In this document: positions 34,700-46,985 of the stretch, one piece after another
Layout: every line of letters begins with the position of its first letter
Position numbering within the stretch: position 1 is the stretch's first letter
Assembly: GCA_950295325.1 (NCBI GenBank)
Contig: OX485804.1
Span: 49,104,001-49,168,000 of the forward strand
From: Polytrichum commune
Lineage: Eukaryota > Streptophyta > Polytrichopsida > Polytrichales > Polytrichaceae
DNA: 64,000 nt
Reading direction: 5' to 3'
The notes under the pieces: model-generated
Seen by the model: only the letters and a program-made list of their open reading frames with translations
What the model was told of the DNA's origin: nothing
Databases searched by the model: none
Program-made: the position numbers and the translations under genes

Positions 34700-36949
34700 A
34701 GGATTCAAAAAATTGTTGCTTTCAGTCCAGCACCTTGCGTCTTCCACTGATTCTGAATGTTCTCCTGAAAATCTGAAGTGTAAATGAGGTACTAAAAGTA
34801 AATTACATGCGTGTCTGCGATGCTTCGAAGGTGTAGACCAACTTATTGAAGAATTCAACTTTTGAGTTTCAAGCATTGTGTCATCAGTAAACCCTTCTCT
34901 GAACATGTCATAGGAATCTCTGAATCCACCATACAATGTTCAACCGCTGGAAATTTGGAAATTATCTTCTGCATTGAAATAGACAGGGCCGACAGTTTCC
35001 CACTCAAGGTACTTAGTAGGCATGTGGAATGTGAGTTTTTGGTCCTTGTACAAAGTGCTCCTGAATTCCATCCTTAACAGTATATTCTCGCAAACAAGTG
35101 TTGCGATCGAAACACACGATTGAATCAACGTTGATGACATCTGAGGGAATGAGCTTGTGGAATCTCACCAAGAGGGAGAGAACATGACTTAACATTACTC
35201 AGCGTGCAGCTCTCATGCTGTGAGCCCTCATAATATAACATTGGGATGTTCGAAAAGTTGCACAAGGAGAGTCGGTTTTAGACTGAACTCCTAACATCCT
35301 AGTGTTATTCTAGGGGCCCATGTCGTTAAGTGATGTTATGAAGGTCTCATGCAATTGGTTTTTTAATTTTTGTTTAGTATTAATATTGTTAGAACCCTTT
35401 GAATACAACTAGGTCCTTTTTTACATCGCTAGTTTGGGTATGTTTTCCTATCCTGACTGGTTGCATCTATGCATAAATTTTAATGTCCCATTGCATTCTA
35501 GCACCATCTGTTGAATAAGTCATGCCATCGGTTGACGATGGATGACCGTTTTGGAACCTTGAATCGGCGAGTGCATCAACATTATGTGTTGTTGCCATTC
35601 CAAAGTTTCAAAATGCATAGAAGACTAGTTTGGGCTTCTGCTATTTTGGCATATCGCACATGTGCATATAAAATAATGTTTTGGGCCATCCCCACATTGT
35701 CCGCTCAACATGCAACCATAGACAACCGATTGTTTTGAAAATTTGGAACTTTGGAATAACAATTGGGTCAACATCCATGAGCTTGTTGAATTGCTCAAAG
35801 TTCCAAAATGTATAGTAGAGTGGGCTGAGTACATCTTGTAACAAGTTGCGACTCTTGAACAAAAGTTTGATGTCTCATGAATGACATTTTATTTTAAGAT
35901 GTACATCAAATTTGCATTTTGGAGCAACAACTTGATTATACATGTTGGGTCTCTTATTGAAACTTGTTTCGTAAGTAGTAGTGCCCGTCTCCATGCTAAA
36001 GAGATTCAATAGAAGGATGCAAGCATGGTAAAGTGGATTGAAAAAATGCACCCTCTTCTAAAATATGTTTATCTTTTTTGAAATGATTTTGTCAACATAT
36101 ATTGCTTGGCTTTGTAATTCAATATGTTTTTTTTTAATGTTTATGATTTTTTTCCCACAAAGCTCAAAATTAGTATATGATTTTGCATCACTTTCACTTA
36201 TACCTTTGCAGGGATCAAGAGTTGTCCACTATACCGTGCCTTCACCTCGGAGATAAAACCTAGGATCCACAGTCTAATGAAAGGAAAGTATTTCATGACA
36301 CATGGCTCAAGTGCAAACTTAAGTTTGTCTAAGTGCAAAAGAGAAGCCATCTTGAAGAACATTGGTTTCATGTATGTGTGCATACAACTATTATCCATTT
36401 CTCACGCATCTCCATACTACAGTGAATAAAAGATTTGACAATTGTCTTTCATTCCTAAACATCTAAGTGTTGTAGTGACTAACAGTATATTATACACCCC
36501 CAAATTCTTAAAATCTCAAATCAGGTTGGTCAAAAGAATGTCGGAGGGCCCCTAAATAACCTTCCATGGTTTAGTTCAAAAATTATAAGGTCTCCTTGTC
36601 AAAATCGTGGGTTTCATTAATTTGTTTATTTTAGGTGCATAATTATGTGAGCCTAAGTTCAACATGCATTCAATTTACCAACGAGCCACGACCTACGCAC
36701 AATTGCTTTCAATGTGTGCATTGTTTGTTGCCCGATACAAAAAGTGTAGTAGGGCATGATCTCGTGGACAAACCACATCTACAAGTACTCGCTTCTAGAA
36801 GTCACGTACACATGTGTTGCCAAGTTTATTTAGCAAAGGGCCCACTCTAAAACAAATCCGGGAATCCCGACTTTTTGATTGTTTGTTGCAGAGTCTTGGA
36901 ATTATGGAGGAGGGTGGACGATGCATTAGCCCCACATGGGAAGCCTAAC
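34700..36949. other. Gene-free stretch downstream of the IQD gene
   Basis: No further gene is supported. Short frames lack domains and no element ends were found. Confidence 0.4.
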
Positions 36950-36952
36950 TTA

Positions 36953-37531
36953 GGGCCACTTCACACTTTGGCCGAAGGTCGAGAGGCCGTCGGTTTCCAC
37001 CAATTTGATTGCAAGAAACCAAGAATTTGGTCTTTCAACTCTTCACATTAGAGGCTAAAGTCCAAAGGCCATCGCTCTCCAAAATGTTTACATGGCAATA
37101 CTTTTTGACCAAGGCAACGGACTCTCGAAGGAAGTTTGGGTCGGACAAGAATGGAAACCCAAACAATGGTCGAGAGGCCATCGATTTTTTTTTAGAAAAA
37201 AGTTCAAAAACTAACAAGATCTTGGCCATTAGATTGGAGGGGATGTTTTGGGCAGGGAATAAAGTGGGATGCTCCTTCTTCCTTTGGACTTTGGACTTGA
37301 TCTTTGGAGGCTTCACACTATGGCCATCCAAGTCAAGAGGCCATGGGAGTTCATGGCCAAAGGTTTGAACTTTGGGTTTGGCCTTTGGAAACTTCACACT
37401 ATGCCTGGTTGAAGGCTCCAATTCCTATATTTTATTGGCTATTTTCAACCCATTTCTTTGGACTCTCAACAAAGTTTGGCCATTCAATCCCACGTCCTCT
37501 CAACTTGGACGGCCGTAGTGTGAAGCCGCCC
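36953..37531. mobile_element. TTA-flanked MITE related to the Harbinger-like family
   Basis: A 579-bp element with ends GGGCCACTTCACAC and GTGTGAAGCCGCCC and TTA on both sides (36950-36952, 37532-37534). The ends match the 3074-3572 family, but the interior is different and carries repeated ggccat-cgagaggccat and ttcacactatggcc-type blocks. It is probably a second family using the same transposase. Confidence 0.75.
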
Positions 37532-38165
37532 TTAAATAGTCCCCCAAAGTGCTCCACATTGGCAATTGGCTAAGCGGCTTCCTTTAAATCGCAAGTGGTC
37601 TCAATCCAAAACCATTTCCAACCCTCGTTGGGACCGAAATTTGCTTAGGGGCAAAGTACTTTCAATCCTCGGGTACCAACCCAGTGTAGGCTTTTGCTAA
37701 CATTTTTTGCCTAAAGCATATGTTGTTACAACAATAGTGTACAAAACGTGTAGAAGGCCATGTCCAAATCTTGTGTACAATTGCATTCCACATACATGAT
37801 TCTACAAGCCTTGGGCATGTTTGTTGCAAATTTTATGTAGGCAAAGGGGCATGTTTCTTTTGCCATGTCACTCAATCGTGAACTATGGAGGAGGATTAAA
37901 CCTTGCTTTCCCCTCAAGTGCTCAACGTTGGCACTTGGCTAAGCGCCGGCCACCTCATTGCAAATAGCCTCAATCCAAAACCATTTGGCAACCCACTTTG
38001 AGACCGAAAATTCGCTAAGGGGTCATGTGTCTTAGATTTCAATCTTCATGTACCACCTCGGTCTTAGTTTTTGGCAATTGATTACCATACACATTTTAGT
38101 CCGATGCCTCTTCCATGTGAAGGGCGGTAGATTACCCCTTCGTATGGAGGCGTAGAGGCCCTTAA

Positions 38166-38541
38166 GGTAGGTGGGTCTTAAGTGGCTCGTTTTCTTCATT
38201 GGACTCTTAGATTTGATTGGTATGTGGTTCATTGAGGATCAAAAGAGCGAGCATCATAAAGACACGTGTTTTCAAGAGACTGGACTACGTCTTCAAATCG
38301 TAATAGCTACTCTACACTCTATAGCGAACACAACTGGAAGAATCTATGTATTTAGTTAAGAACTCAGCAAACATGCAGTTCCAATAACCATATTACAATT
38401 ACAAAATGTGTCCTCAAAGGAGGACCAATTTTCAATCCGATTTTTGCAGATGTTTCGTTGTAGATTGGCTAATTAATGCAATGTGAGTTTTTGGTAGAAG
38501 CTGGAGAACGTGAATAACAAACCAAATAACAGCCATGTACC
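38166..38541 (-). mobile_element. TTAA-flanked (piggyBac-like) MITE
   Basis: A 376-bp element, GGTAGGTGGGTCTTAAGTGG ... AACAGCCATGTACC, with TTAA directly outside both ends (38162-38165, 38542-38545). The interior matches 1346-1713 and 47174-47536 in the opposite orientation. Exact TTAA duplication is the hallmark of piggyBac insertions. It carries no transposase. Confidence 0.72.
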
Positions 38542-38545
38542 TTAA

Positions 38546-39118
38546 GGAAAATTATTGGGGGGGGGGGGGGGGAGAATAAACAATTTAATAATCTAAAAAA
38601 TGGAAAGGCCCATATACATTGCATCAATCCCATTGATGGACATGCATGCCTTTGGTCATGAAATATTGTGAAGAAATATATATTTTATTGGACAGAGAAG
38701 GACACAACGTACACAACAACATTATTGGGCTCCGTGGGCCCTAGAATATGCTATGAATTATTCGACCATCAATCCTAAGTGAAGCAAATGTTGGAGTCTA
38801 AGGGCCGGTTCACCTGGGGTCCGAAGTCCCATGCAGTGTGTATTGTTTGACAAATTTCATTTGACATTCAACTTCAAATCCAAAGTGTCACGTGATGTTT
38901 TCAAAAACAAAAATGAATGTCAATGGACATCTATATTTTTTTCAAAATATCACCTCATTGTCACATGTTTAGCAGTACGTGTCATTTCAATTTCTAACGT
39001 GCCAATTGACATGTGGTTTTTTTGGTTCACAAGTCACATCGCAAGTGCCCCCCCCCCCCCCCCCCCCCGGGAACACAACCATGTAGCTGAACAATGATAT
39101 GTGTTGAGAGTTGGTGCT
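38546..39118. other. Gene-free spacer with long G and C runs
   Basis: A run of about 14 G near 38,558 and a C20 run at about 39,049-39,068. No gene seen. Confidence 0.45.
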
Positions 39119-39765
39119 TGCACTCCATGTAGGAATCCATGTAGACTTCCTTCATCCATGCGAGTTTCTTTGGGCTTTGTAGGCCTTCACCTTCTAAGTG
39201 TGAAGTGAACTTGGACGGTCTCGGTCTTTTCGACCAATGAGTGATCTTAGAATGCAATGATCACATGCCTTCAGTCTTGTGTGTGAAATGGTCCTCAATT
39301 CCCTCATCCATGCCAATTTCTTTGGGCTTCGTAGGCCTTCACCTTCTAAGTGTGAAGTGAACTTGGACGGTCTCGGCCTTTTCAACCAATGAGTGATCTT
39401 AGAATACAACAATGATCACAAGCCTTTAGTCTTGTGTGTGAAGTGGTCCTCAATTCCCTCATCCATGCCAATTTCTTTGGGCTTCGTAGGCCTTCACCTT
39501 CTAAGTGTGAAGTGAACTTGGACGGTCTCGGCCTTTTCAACCAATGAGTGATCTTAGAATACAACAATGATCACAAGCCTTTAGTCTTGTGTGTGAAGTG
39601 GTCCTCAATTCCCTCATCCATGCCAATTTCTTTGGGCTTCGTAGGCCTTCACCTTCTAAGTGTGAAGTGAACTTGGACGGTCTCGGCCTTTTCAACCAAT
39701 GAGTGATCTTAGAATACAACAATGATCACAGGCCTTCAGTCTTGTGTGTGAAGTGGTCCTCGATG
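39119..39765. repeat. 155-bp tandem array derived from a MITE end
   Basis: Four head-to-tail units of 155 bp; ccctcatcca begins units at 39301, 39456 and 39611, after a diverged first unit from about 39,147. Units 2-4 are nearly identical. The unit matches the terminal ~155 bp of the Harbinger-like MITE: the shared order is aatccatgtagactt, agtgtgaag-gaacttgga, ccttttcaaccaatgag, tgatcac and cttgtgtgtgaagtgg. Each unit thus contains one inverted-repeat end. Confidence 0.88.
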
Positions 39766-39769
39766 GGCT

Positions 39770-41022
39770 TTTACCTAATTCACCCGACACCTCCCCCTCT
39801 TGCACCTCTTGCATTAGTTCATTGCATTGGGAACTTTGAGAGCCCTTGGACCCTATTATTCCGCATTTGTTTCTTAGAGCGCGACGAAAGGGCACCCCCT
39901 CGGTAATAGGACAACATACCTTACAACATAGTGCACTTTGTGGGTGGCCATTGGGCCTACACAAACACAGAGACACTCAAGCAATGGCTTTTCCTTCGGA
40001 CTCGCTCCATCAAGCAACGACGGGTGGTTGGGCTGTTCCTGGGAGATTCCATTGCGAGTGGCATCATTCTCTCTCCTCTTTTTCACTGTTGGTACAAGTT
40101 TTCCAAGAGCCACGTGCTGCAGCGATTGCTGGTAGCAACAATGGACGTGTCCTTCATGATTTGCGCTATTAAATTTCTGTATAAAAACTGATGGCCATCA
40201 TGTAGGGTCGCAGAGTAGCAGACCTCACACACAAGGACAATCGATCACCCCGAGTTGCCAGAGTAAAGCTCCGGGGCAGTTGGAAACAGATTGCAAGACT
40301 TGAATGCTCCATGACACTTATCCATCAACACACCACACAGTTATCGCTACTGCCCGTTCTCAAATGACTCATCTAGCTAAGCCTGATCGGCTCCTCTGGT
40401 TTCTGACTGGTTTCTGAGAAGGCCTTCGTGAAGATGATGTGGTGAGAACACCGGGTTTAATTGCTTGAAGCTCCAGTTCCCGTGCTGCAATTCCTGCAAA
40501 TCAGTCAGTACACATTGGAGGTAGTCAGTACACATTGGATCTTCACTTATGTGTGCTTTCGCATGAAGCTGGGGATCTTCGCTATCTATCAGTTTGAGTA
40601 CTCATTGATTAGTATACATTTGCGTCTTTGGGGACTGTGTATATAGCTCATAGGTAGTAGAAAAAAATCGTCCAAATTTCAGCCTTGCGTCGGTGGTATA
40701 GTTTAGTAGTCCACAGTGCACACTGTAATGTTATACTTCTAGCTGCAGCTGACTCGAATTGGACGAATTGTAGCATACACTTTCGGTAGTTCACTTCAGG
40801 TGCTTGCTGCTTGATTGACTTTTCATCACAGTACTAATCGGTGCTTGCCACCTAATATACATATAGACGATGGTCACACTACCGGAATCCAGTGGATTTA
40901 ATGCCAAGTATCGTTTGTCAGTTTTGTGACATTCTCAGTTTCCACTGAGAGAAAGTATCATAATCCGTGGCATTATTGTGCTCAATTAGTTGACAATAAC
41001 GCAGTCAAAACGCACTGGTGTC
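39770..41022. other. Upstream region of the DUF3455-type gene
   Basis: No supported coding region. A tgtatatagct motif near 40,638 could be TATA-like, but I cannot fix a start site. Confidence 0.3.
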
Positions 41023-43362
41023 ATGATGGTTCGAGGATGGTTAGCATTAAGTCCAGTAGTGCTGTGTCTGTCGCTCGCATCTCTTCGGGTGACCGTAAGT
41101 GCAGGTTATGATAGTGCAAGTGTCGATACTCCAGTGACGGTGCCACCAGCAATAGCTGTCCCAGCTGCAGGCTACGAGCTGCACTTGGTAGTGTTTGCAA
41201 AGGGCTACCAATACTACCGATTCAACGGCTCGAGCTGGGTGAACTACAATGTGTCGTCCGTGTTGTATCTAAAGAAGGTGAAGAAGCTTGCGGCGATCGG
41301 GCGTCAATTTTACTTGACACAGCCAGATGCACTCGGTGGGCAGCCCACGTGGGTGACTCTCCCCGAAGATGGCGTTCCATTCAGCCTCGTCACAGGCAAG
41401 GTGGTGGCACGAGTCACCGTGGACTCCAATAGCATCGCATGGCTGCTTCTCAACGCCACCAATTCTGAAGGAGATAGGTACGTCATTAAGTTTTGGCTCC
41501 TGATTGTGTGCATTTTGTGGTTCCGATGAGTGCCCGGGAAGTTTTTGGGCATAGTCGGTCAAGATCCTAGTGATTCTAAATCCAACTGGTTGCATGTTAG
41601 ACATCTTCTGGTTTTGCTTTATTCAGTTGAGATATATTGTATAGATTCCTCTAAAATGATCGGTAAATTTCCTGAAGTCTTGAACTTCAACCGGTTATTT
41701 CTCGAACTCAACTGGTTCATCTGCAACTAACTGCCGGTTCTTCCCGGACATAGGTTCCGATCAATAAGAAACATGCTATGTTGATTTATTACATGCACCA
41801 TAACATTCTTCAACTAGATGTACATGAACTACATATCAAAGCTCGTCGTCATCTACTCTTCTCTTGCCCGTCGTGGGACATACCATGTCTACTCATGGAT
41901 GTAAACTAGAGGTTATGGACAAAACGTCTTCTGTGTCGATAGAAATACGCGAGCTAGTTGTTGGAAGTTCTCTCCGCTTGGATGAGTGACCGGTTGTGTT
42001 CGCTTCATTGAGAATCAAGAGAGAGAGATGTTGGGATCCCGACTGTGCAAGGAGGAAGGGACCAACTTCAGATCGGATGAGAATAACTAAGTGTGGTCGA
42101 CGATTGTTATGGTGTCTTGTGATGATAGTAGATAGTTACAATCGCTCCGGTACTACATTCTTGCATTAATCCCCCATAGTGGTTCTAGGGAAAGTGATTT
42201 TTGCTTACATTTCTATATGTGATTGCGTATGAGGAAGCATGATAACCCATAAGTAATGATCATGGCATGCCTTAACCACTATGTCCGGTAATGGGCACAT
42301 GTCATCATGTCATCAGTTGTAGTAGACACCCAATACTTACCTCTATGTTACAGCGGTTCAGTGGATTGAACGTCCACTAGAACTTGTGATAGGGCTCCTC
42401 GCTTTCATTACCTAGTTCATAATGCGTCTCGTTGCCATGGAAGACAAGCGACATTGAATGAGATTGTAAAGAGCAGAAATTGGAATTGACCGGAACAAAG
42501 ATTTGTGTGTTAATATGCTTTATCCTTGATTTTTTACGTGTGTAGTAAGGATGGTTACAATTGATCCAGGAGCACTTCTCTCCATTCATCTATAGTGTGT
42601 CTAGTGTCCATGAAGACATGCAACACCTAATCACTGCTTAGGAGCATAAATTAGAATCCATGAGAACAAAATTTGTGTGCTAATTTCTTGACTTTCTTAC
42701 CCGTGCAATGATGATGGTTATCGTTGCTCCACCACACTCCTGCATTAATCCACATTGCTATTGCACCTCTTACACCTATTATTGTGGGTTGAAAGTTAGC
42801 ATGGGTTAAAAAAAAAAAAACCGCGGCTTGTTGTGTTTCATGTGTGGGTTGAGATTCAATGTGGCTTGTTAATTAATGAATTAATGATATTCAATTGATG
42901 GAATATCAACAAAACATTGAGAACTTATTGATGTTACATTTCTCAATCCATAATAATCAATGTTCATGTGTACGATATTGATTTTCACATTCTTAGTTTG
43001 GGACATATAATACCATAGGCTCAAAAATGGAGTGGGTCAAGAAAAATAACATTAACCAAAACTTGGTATGACAAAACCACAATGTGCCACAGTAATGGAT
43101 CTAAAAGGTGCTCTGGCCATTTAATTGAAATTTGTCATGATTTAAATTGTGATATTACAAGGTTGAGTTGTGGGAGTTGAATGAAAGACTAACATTTTAA
43201 ATATGTTCTTTGCTCCACAGGAGGTACTTTGGTGATGTGGCTTACATACAACGCTACAACACTTCCCACGGACTTGGGCCAAATTCTACATCAGGCGCAA
43301 GTGTGGGCGAAATTAGTAGATCACGATATTCTGCAAATTATGCATTCTACATGCCTTCGTAA
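41023..43362 (+). CDS. DUF3455-type secreted protein, two exons
   Basis: Exons 41023-41477 and 43221-43362 (phase-2 junction, donor AG/gtacgt, acceptor ccacag) encode 198 residues. The N-terminus is a signal peptide (VRGWLALSPVVLCLSLASL). The body carries features I associate with DUF3455: AGYELHLVVFAKGYQYYRFN, GGQPTW and LPEDGVPFSLVTGKV, IAWLLLNA and, in exon 2, YFGDVAYIQRYNT. The function of this family is not established; secretion is inferred from the signal peptide. ATGs lie at 40990, 41023 and 41026. I chose 41023 because it places the hydrophobic segment at the usual distance. The intron is 1.7 kb and contains a hAT-like MITE and tandem repeats. Confidence 0.78.
41528..41753 (+). mobile_element. 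hAT-like MITE inside the DUF3455-type gene intron
   Basis: A 226-bp copy of the 17038-17266 family (GAGTGCCCGGGAAG ... CTTCCCGGACATAG) with a perfect 8-bp duplication GTTCCGAT (41520-41527 and 41754-41761). It starts 50 bp after the splice donor. Confidence 0.85.
42050..42770 (+). repeat. Degenerate tandem repeat in the DUF3455-type gene intron
   Basis: Related blocks recur at about 42,135 (gttacaatcgctcc), 42,552 (gttacaattgatcc) and 42,719 (gttatcgttgctcc), each followed by a ct-c-ttcattaatcc/catctat motif. gagcagaaattggaatt (42,472) recurs as gagcataaattagaatc (42,641), a period of about 170 bp. Confidence 0.6.
42770..43110 (+). repeat. Dispersed repeat also present at 49890-50215
   Basis: The order ctattattgtgggttgaaag, ttagcatggg, gtggcttgt, atgatattca, caatccataata, ccatgttca-like, ggctcaaaaatgg, gtcaagaaaaa and taaaaggtg is shared with 49890-50215. 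It occupies the 3' part of the intron. Confidence 0.6.
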
Positions 43363-44433
43363 AAACCCCAACAAATGAACAAAAAGGTCATATTTACAAT
43401 GTCAAAGAGAATGATTCCTTTCAAGCATGGATCAAAACCTTCAACTTGGCACTACGACTATAACCTCCCTAATATTACGCCTATGGCAATCAAAGTGCAC
43501 ATGATATTAAGGAAGTATGCAGTGTTAACATGAATGTGTGATTGTAGAGAATTAGTGTAGCATGTGACATTGTGGAATAACACAAAGTCAACATTGCAAT
43601 AATGACAATGATGATAATGATGACAACATGATGTGTGTGAGCTTGTGTGCAAGGTTTGTGTTTCAAATGTCAAAACCTTGAAAAAAATTCAGACTTACAA
43701 AAGGGTCAAATCCGTTCCTTCAAAGGCTTCAATACCTCTCAATTCACCCCATGTTGCCTTCAATCCTTCAGTGGCAGTTCTAAGAACGTTCAATGTTGCA
43801 CAGCACTCGTGCCATGGAGACTTGATTGTAACACATCTTGCAAGTAAAGCAACATCCATGTGGGCATCTGGGAATGAAGTGAGCGTTCTGGAGATAAATT
43901 GCTAAATGGGTGAGTTCTGGGAAACAGTTGGTATATTGTTTGGACTGACAGATTCTCTCATGTCAAAATCCTATCCCCTAGGCTGAGTCCCTGTCAAACC
44001 CATAAGTTTCTTATCATGAGTCAAACCCATCAATAGGAAGAGTTATGTGCTCTACCCAAAGTTTCTTAGGGTGAACCCATATATTGGAAATGTGGAAAAA
44101 TGTTGCGAAGTATATTAAAACTAAAATTGCACGAATACCACAATACCCGATGCACAATTCCAGCTGGGGATAATAAATGGATGTTGGCTCCCATATACCA
44201 CTCAAAGTCTGAAATAACACTTCATTAAAGTCTGCTCAAACTTGTATGCGATCTGCACAAATAAAATTGCAGGCACTATGATCCATCACATGTTTACTTT
44301 ATAATAGATGTGAAGCGCATCAAACTCAAGGCTGTCATGTAAACGAGATTCTGCAAGACAGACACAAGAAAAACTTGTAGGAGGTGAAATTTACAAATCA
44401 ACTGCCCACCCTGCACAATGCCTAGATGTGGAC

Positions 44434-45739
44434 CTAGAGGAAATCCCCTGTGAGAATGGGGCCTTCGGGTTCCTCATCCACACTACCCTCAGCTTCATGA
44501 GATCCCGATGAGGAAGCTCCAGGCATTCCAACAGGCTCCAATGGGTCACCTTTGACACACCCATCTCCTCCAAGTATCGGCCCCGCATCTATGCCACCCA
44601 CTAATTTATCTTCCTTAACCTCCCCCATAGGATCAACTACTGTATCTTTCCCTTCCTCCAAAAGCCCTCCTGTTTGAGTTTCAGTACAGCTGCCACCCTA
44701 CACCCCATAAACCTCTCTTCAAAGAGTGCACACAGAAAACAAGACTCAAACATAAACTGCAATATACCACATTGAAAGAAAGTTCTGTGAATATAATGCA
44801 GTAGAACCAATGAACCTCAATGACACAGTATTCCTGGATCCTCAATGATAAAGAATGATGATGAATAATTTTGAATAAAAATAAGAAGACCTTGTAGAAA
44901 TTGATAGGTCACAAGTGCTTCAAGAATGGAAGAGGATTGGACAAGTCGATATCACCTCTCCTTTAAGTCCAATTATGTCCCCAGCGGCATCCTCGAAGTC
45001 CCCGTCAACATGGTCAGAATTAGGTACGCAGCTTCCCTCGTCCTTCAGAAAACCCTTTGTGTTTATTACTTCTTTAAGACTATCTGCAGCTGATCGTGCT
45101 TTCTCAGCTGCCAAACGAAATGCCTCCTGAAATGAGCATAATCAGGACCACACTTTCACGTCCTCGTCAAAGTTCACATTCAAAGAAAAAGAGGGAGTAC
45201 ACATATCCATATCACCCACTTATTGTCCATCAAATATTTGTTTACAGAAGCCAGTCATGCTTACTTTATCGAGCCTCAAGACGTCAACACCTGTCTTCAC
45301 GAGAAAATCATTATAGCCTTTAATGACATTCTGAAACACAACTTTCCATCATTACGTAATCTTCATCACTTCTAAGATAGCTCATTTTCTCAACATTCCC
45401 ACAACAGCAGAATAGGAAACAAACTGGAGAAAAACCGTGGCAAACAACATGAAGTCAGCACATTGAATATAGTAGTGCTATACTAGAACTCAATTCAGGC
45501 AACCATATCATAATTTAAGTAGCCAAGGAGAACTTAAATCTCCAAGAGCACAGAAGTACCTGAATTCCCTCAAGAGGCAACGCACAGTCTTCAAGGCCTG
45601 CATCTTCTAGTTTTGGAGGCAGTGAAGTTAAGTAATCTGCATTGCTCTGATACTCCATTTTTGTATGTCTATGATCCACTTCAACTCCACAGTCTGTCAC
45701 AAAAAGGGACTCACATAGTCTGAGAATGTGTAGGTGAGC
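44434..45739 (-). CDS. Unrecognised protein, four exons, N-terminus not found
   Basis: Minus-strand exons 45560-45739, 45265-45330, 44956-45126 and 44434-44697, all phase 0 with GT-AG borders, give 226 residues to a stop after GPILTGDFL. The reading opens with AHLHILRLCESLFVTDC, then YLTSLPPKLEDAGLEDCALP, NVIKGYNDFLVKTGVDVLRL, an Ala/Lys-rich amphipathic helix AFRLAAEKARSAADSLKEV, and an acidic Gly/Pro/Glu-rich tail. Short introns and consistent phase argue for a real gene. I do not recognise the family. The first listed exon starts at an acceptor (acaattag), so at least one upstream exon is missing. The last junction is the least certain. Confidence 0.6.
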
Positions 45740-46099
45740 CTAATTGTACATCCACACTTTGCAATGAACATCCATATTCCACATTCCTTCTACAAGCTGT
45801 AATACATCCAATACTGCAATTCAGATACTCTAATTCCTAACTCACAAGAAAAGGTGCTGCAAAATATCCACCACAAAGAAACAACCCCAAACTCACAGGA
45901 TTGATGAACTTGTTCAAGAAAGCCTAGGGCACTAATTACAATATACTCCTACTTCTCTTTGCAAGGCTGTGTTTCTTTCAGTTTCTTGCTTTCATCATCA
46001 ATGTGGGAAAATTGAACAGAATTTTGACCTCAAACTCAAAAAAATATAAAATTGTCTCAGATAAACCAATTCATTTATCCTCGAAAGATGTCTTGAACA

Positions 46100-46610
46100 T
46101 CGCCACTCATCACAATTGTACCGACACAGATATTTGAATCTTCATATATCTTATACGGGTAGGAATGAAGAGTCCATAAGCGTCATAATAGAAAGTCGAT
46201 GGGAAGCAACCGTAATCTGCTCAATAGCATAAGCAAATGTACTTTCCATTGGGAAGAGATTATGCCCTCCACCAAAACTTCTTAGGGTGAACCACACAAT
46301 CAAACACATCCATCTCACTTATAAAATGTCACATTGTTCAACACATTGTTTATGAAAGCTCTAGATGATGTGCATAACTGTTTCCTGGTGGAAACTAGCC
46401 ACTCATCAAAATTGTACTAACACAGATGTTTGAATCTTCGTGTAAGAGGAATGAAGAGTTTATAGACGTGATAATAGGTAGCCAATGGAAAAAAAACCCC
46501 TAATCTGCTCAACGGCTTAGGAAAACGTAACTTCCACGGATTATGCACATCAATTAGAGCGTCCGTAAACAATCTATTAAGTAATACGACATTTCATAAA
46601 CGAGGTGGAT
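46100..46610. repeat. Two-unit tandem duplication, period about 290 bp
   Basis: cactcatcacaattgtaccgacacagat (about 46,107) recurs as cactcatcaaaattgtactaacacagat (about 46,392). Both are followed by tttgaatcttc, ggaatgaagagt, gtgataatag-like and taatctgctcaa. It lies between the unrecognised gene and the bL31-like ORF, probably in an intron or UTR. Confidence 0.75.
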
Positions 46611-46760
46611 GTGTTTAAATGTACTGTTCACCCTGAGAAACTTCGGGTGGAGTGCATTATCTCTTCCCGGTGGAAATGACGTTTACTTAAGCCGTTGAGC
46701 AATTTACCCAAGACAAAATGCCACGAAAGAAAACGACGATGCGAGGTGATCTTACCTTTG

Positions 46761-46985
46761 TTACTCTTGGGAGGCTTCCGACGCGGACGCCGACACCTTG
46801 GGAGAGAACTCGAACCTGCGCTTGAACTTGGCAAGCTGGCCCACGGTCTCCGACTGTTTGCCGGGGTCCCTCACATACGTGGGGCGGTCGAGCTTGAATG
46901 CTTTGGCAGCCAGAACGCGCACTAAACGGCCGTGGGGCGAGATGATTCGGATGAACTGTAACGCTGGGTGCACTCCCTTCTTCAT
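46761..46985 (-). CDS. bL31-like organellar ribosomal protein
   Basis: A 74-residue frame on the minus strand beginning MKKGVHPALQFIRIISPHGR and containing ETVGQLAKFKRRFEF near residues 47-61. MKKG(I/V)HP followed by a GRL strand and a basic AKFKRR helix resembles plant mitochondrial L31-type proteins, and the length fits. GC-rich coding, a purine context at the ATG and a CT/GA-rich leader support expression. A good splice donor (AACAAAG/gtaagatc) lies 8 nt after the TAA, so the transcript may have a 3'UTR intron or be joined to the gene downstream at 44434-45739. The two other frames over this stretch are shadows. Confidence 0.58.
   Translation of the reverse strand: MKKGVHPALQFIRIISPHGRLVRVLAAKAFKLDRPTYVRDPGKQSETVGQLAKFKRRFEFSPKVSASASEASQE

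Noticed and set aside
38549-39068. Long G and C runs (38.55 kb, 39.05 kb; also 5.4, 13.7, 14.1, 51.37 kb)
   Set aside because: Could form G-quadruplexes, but homopolymers of this kind are also prone to length error, so I draw no functional conclusion. The one at 5404-5415 does coincide with a LINE frameshift.
39147-39765. Regular direct repeats resembling a CRISPR array
   Set aside because: Units are contiguous 155-bp copies with no unique spacers, derived from a MITE end, in a plant nuclear context.
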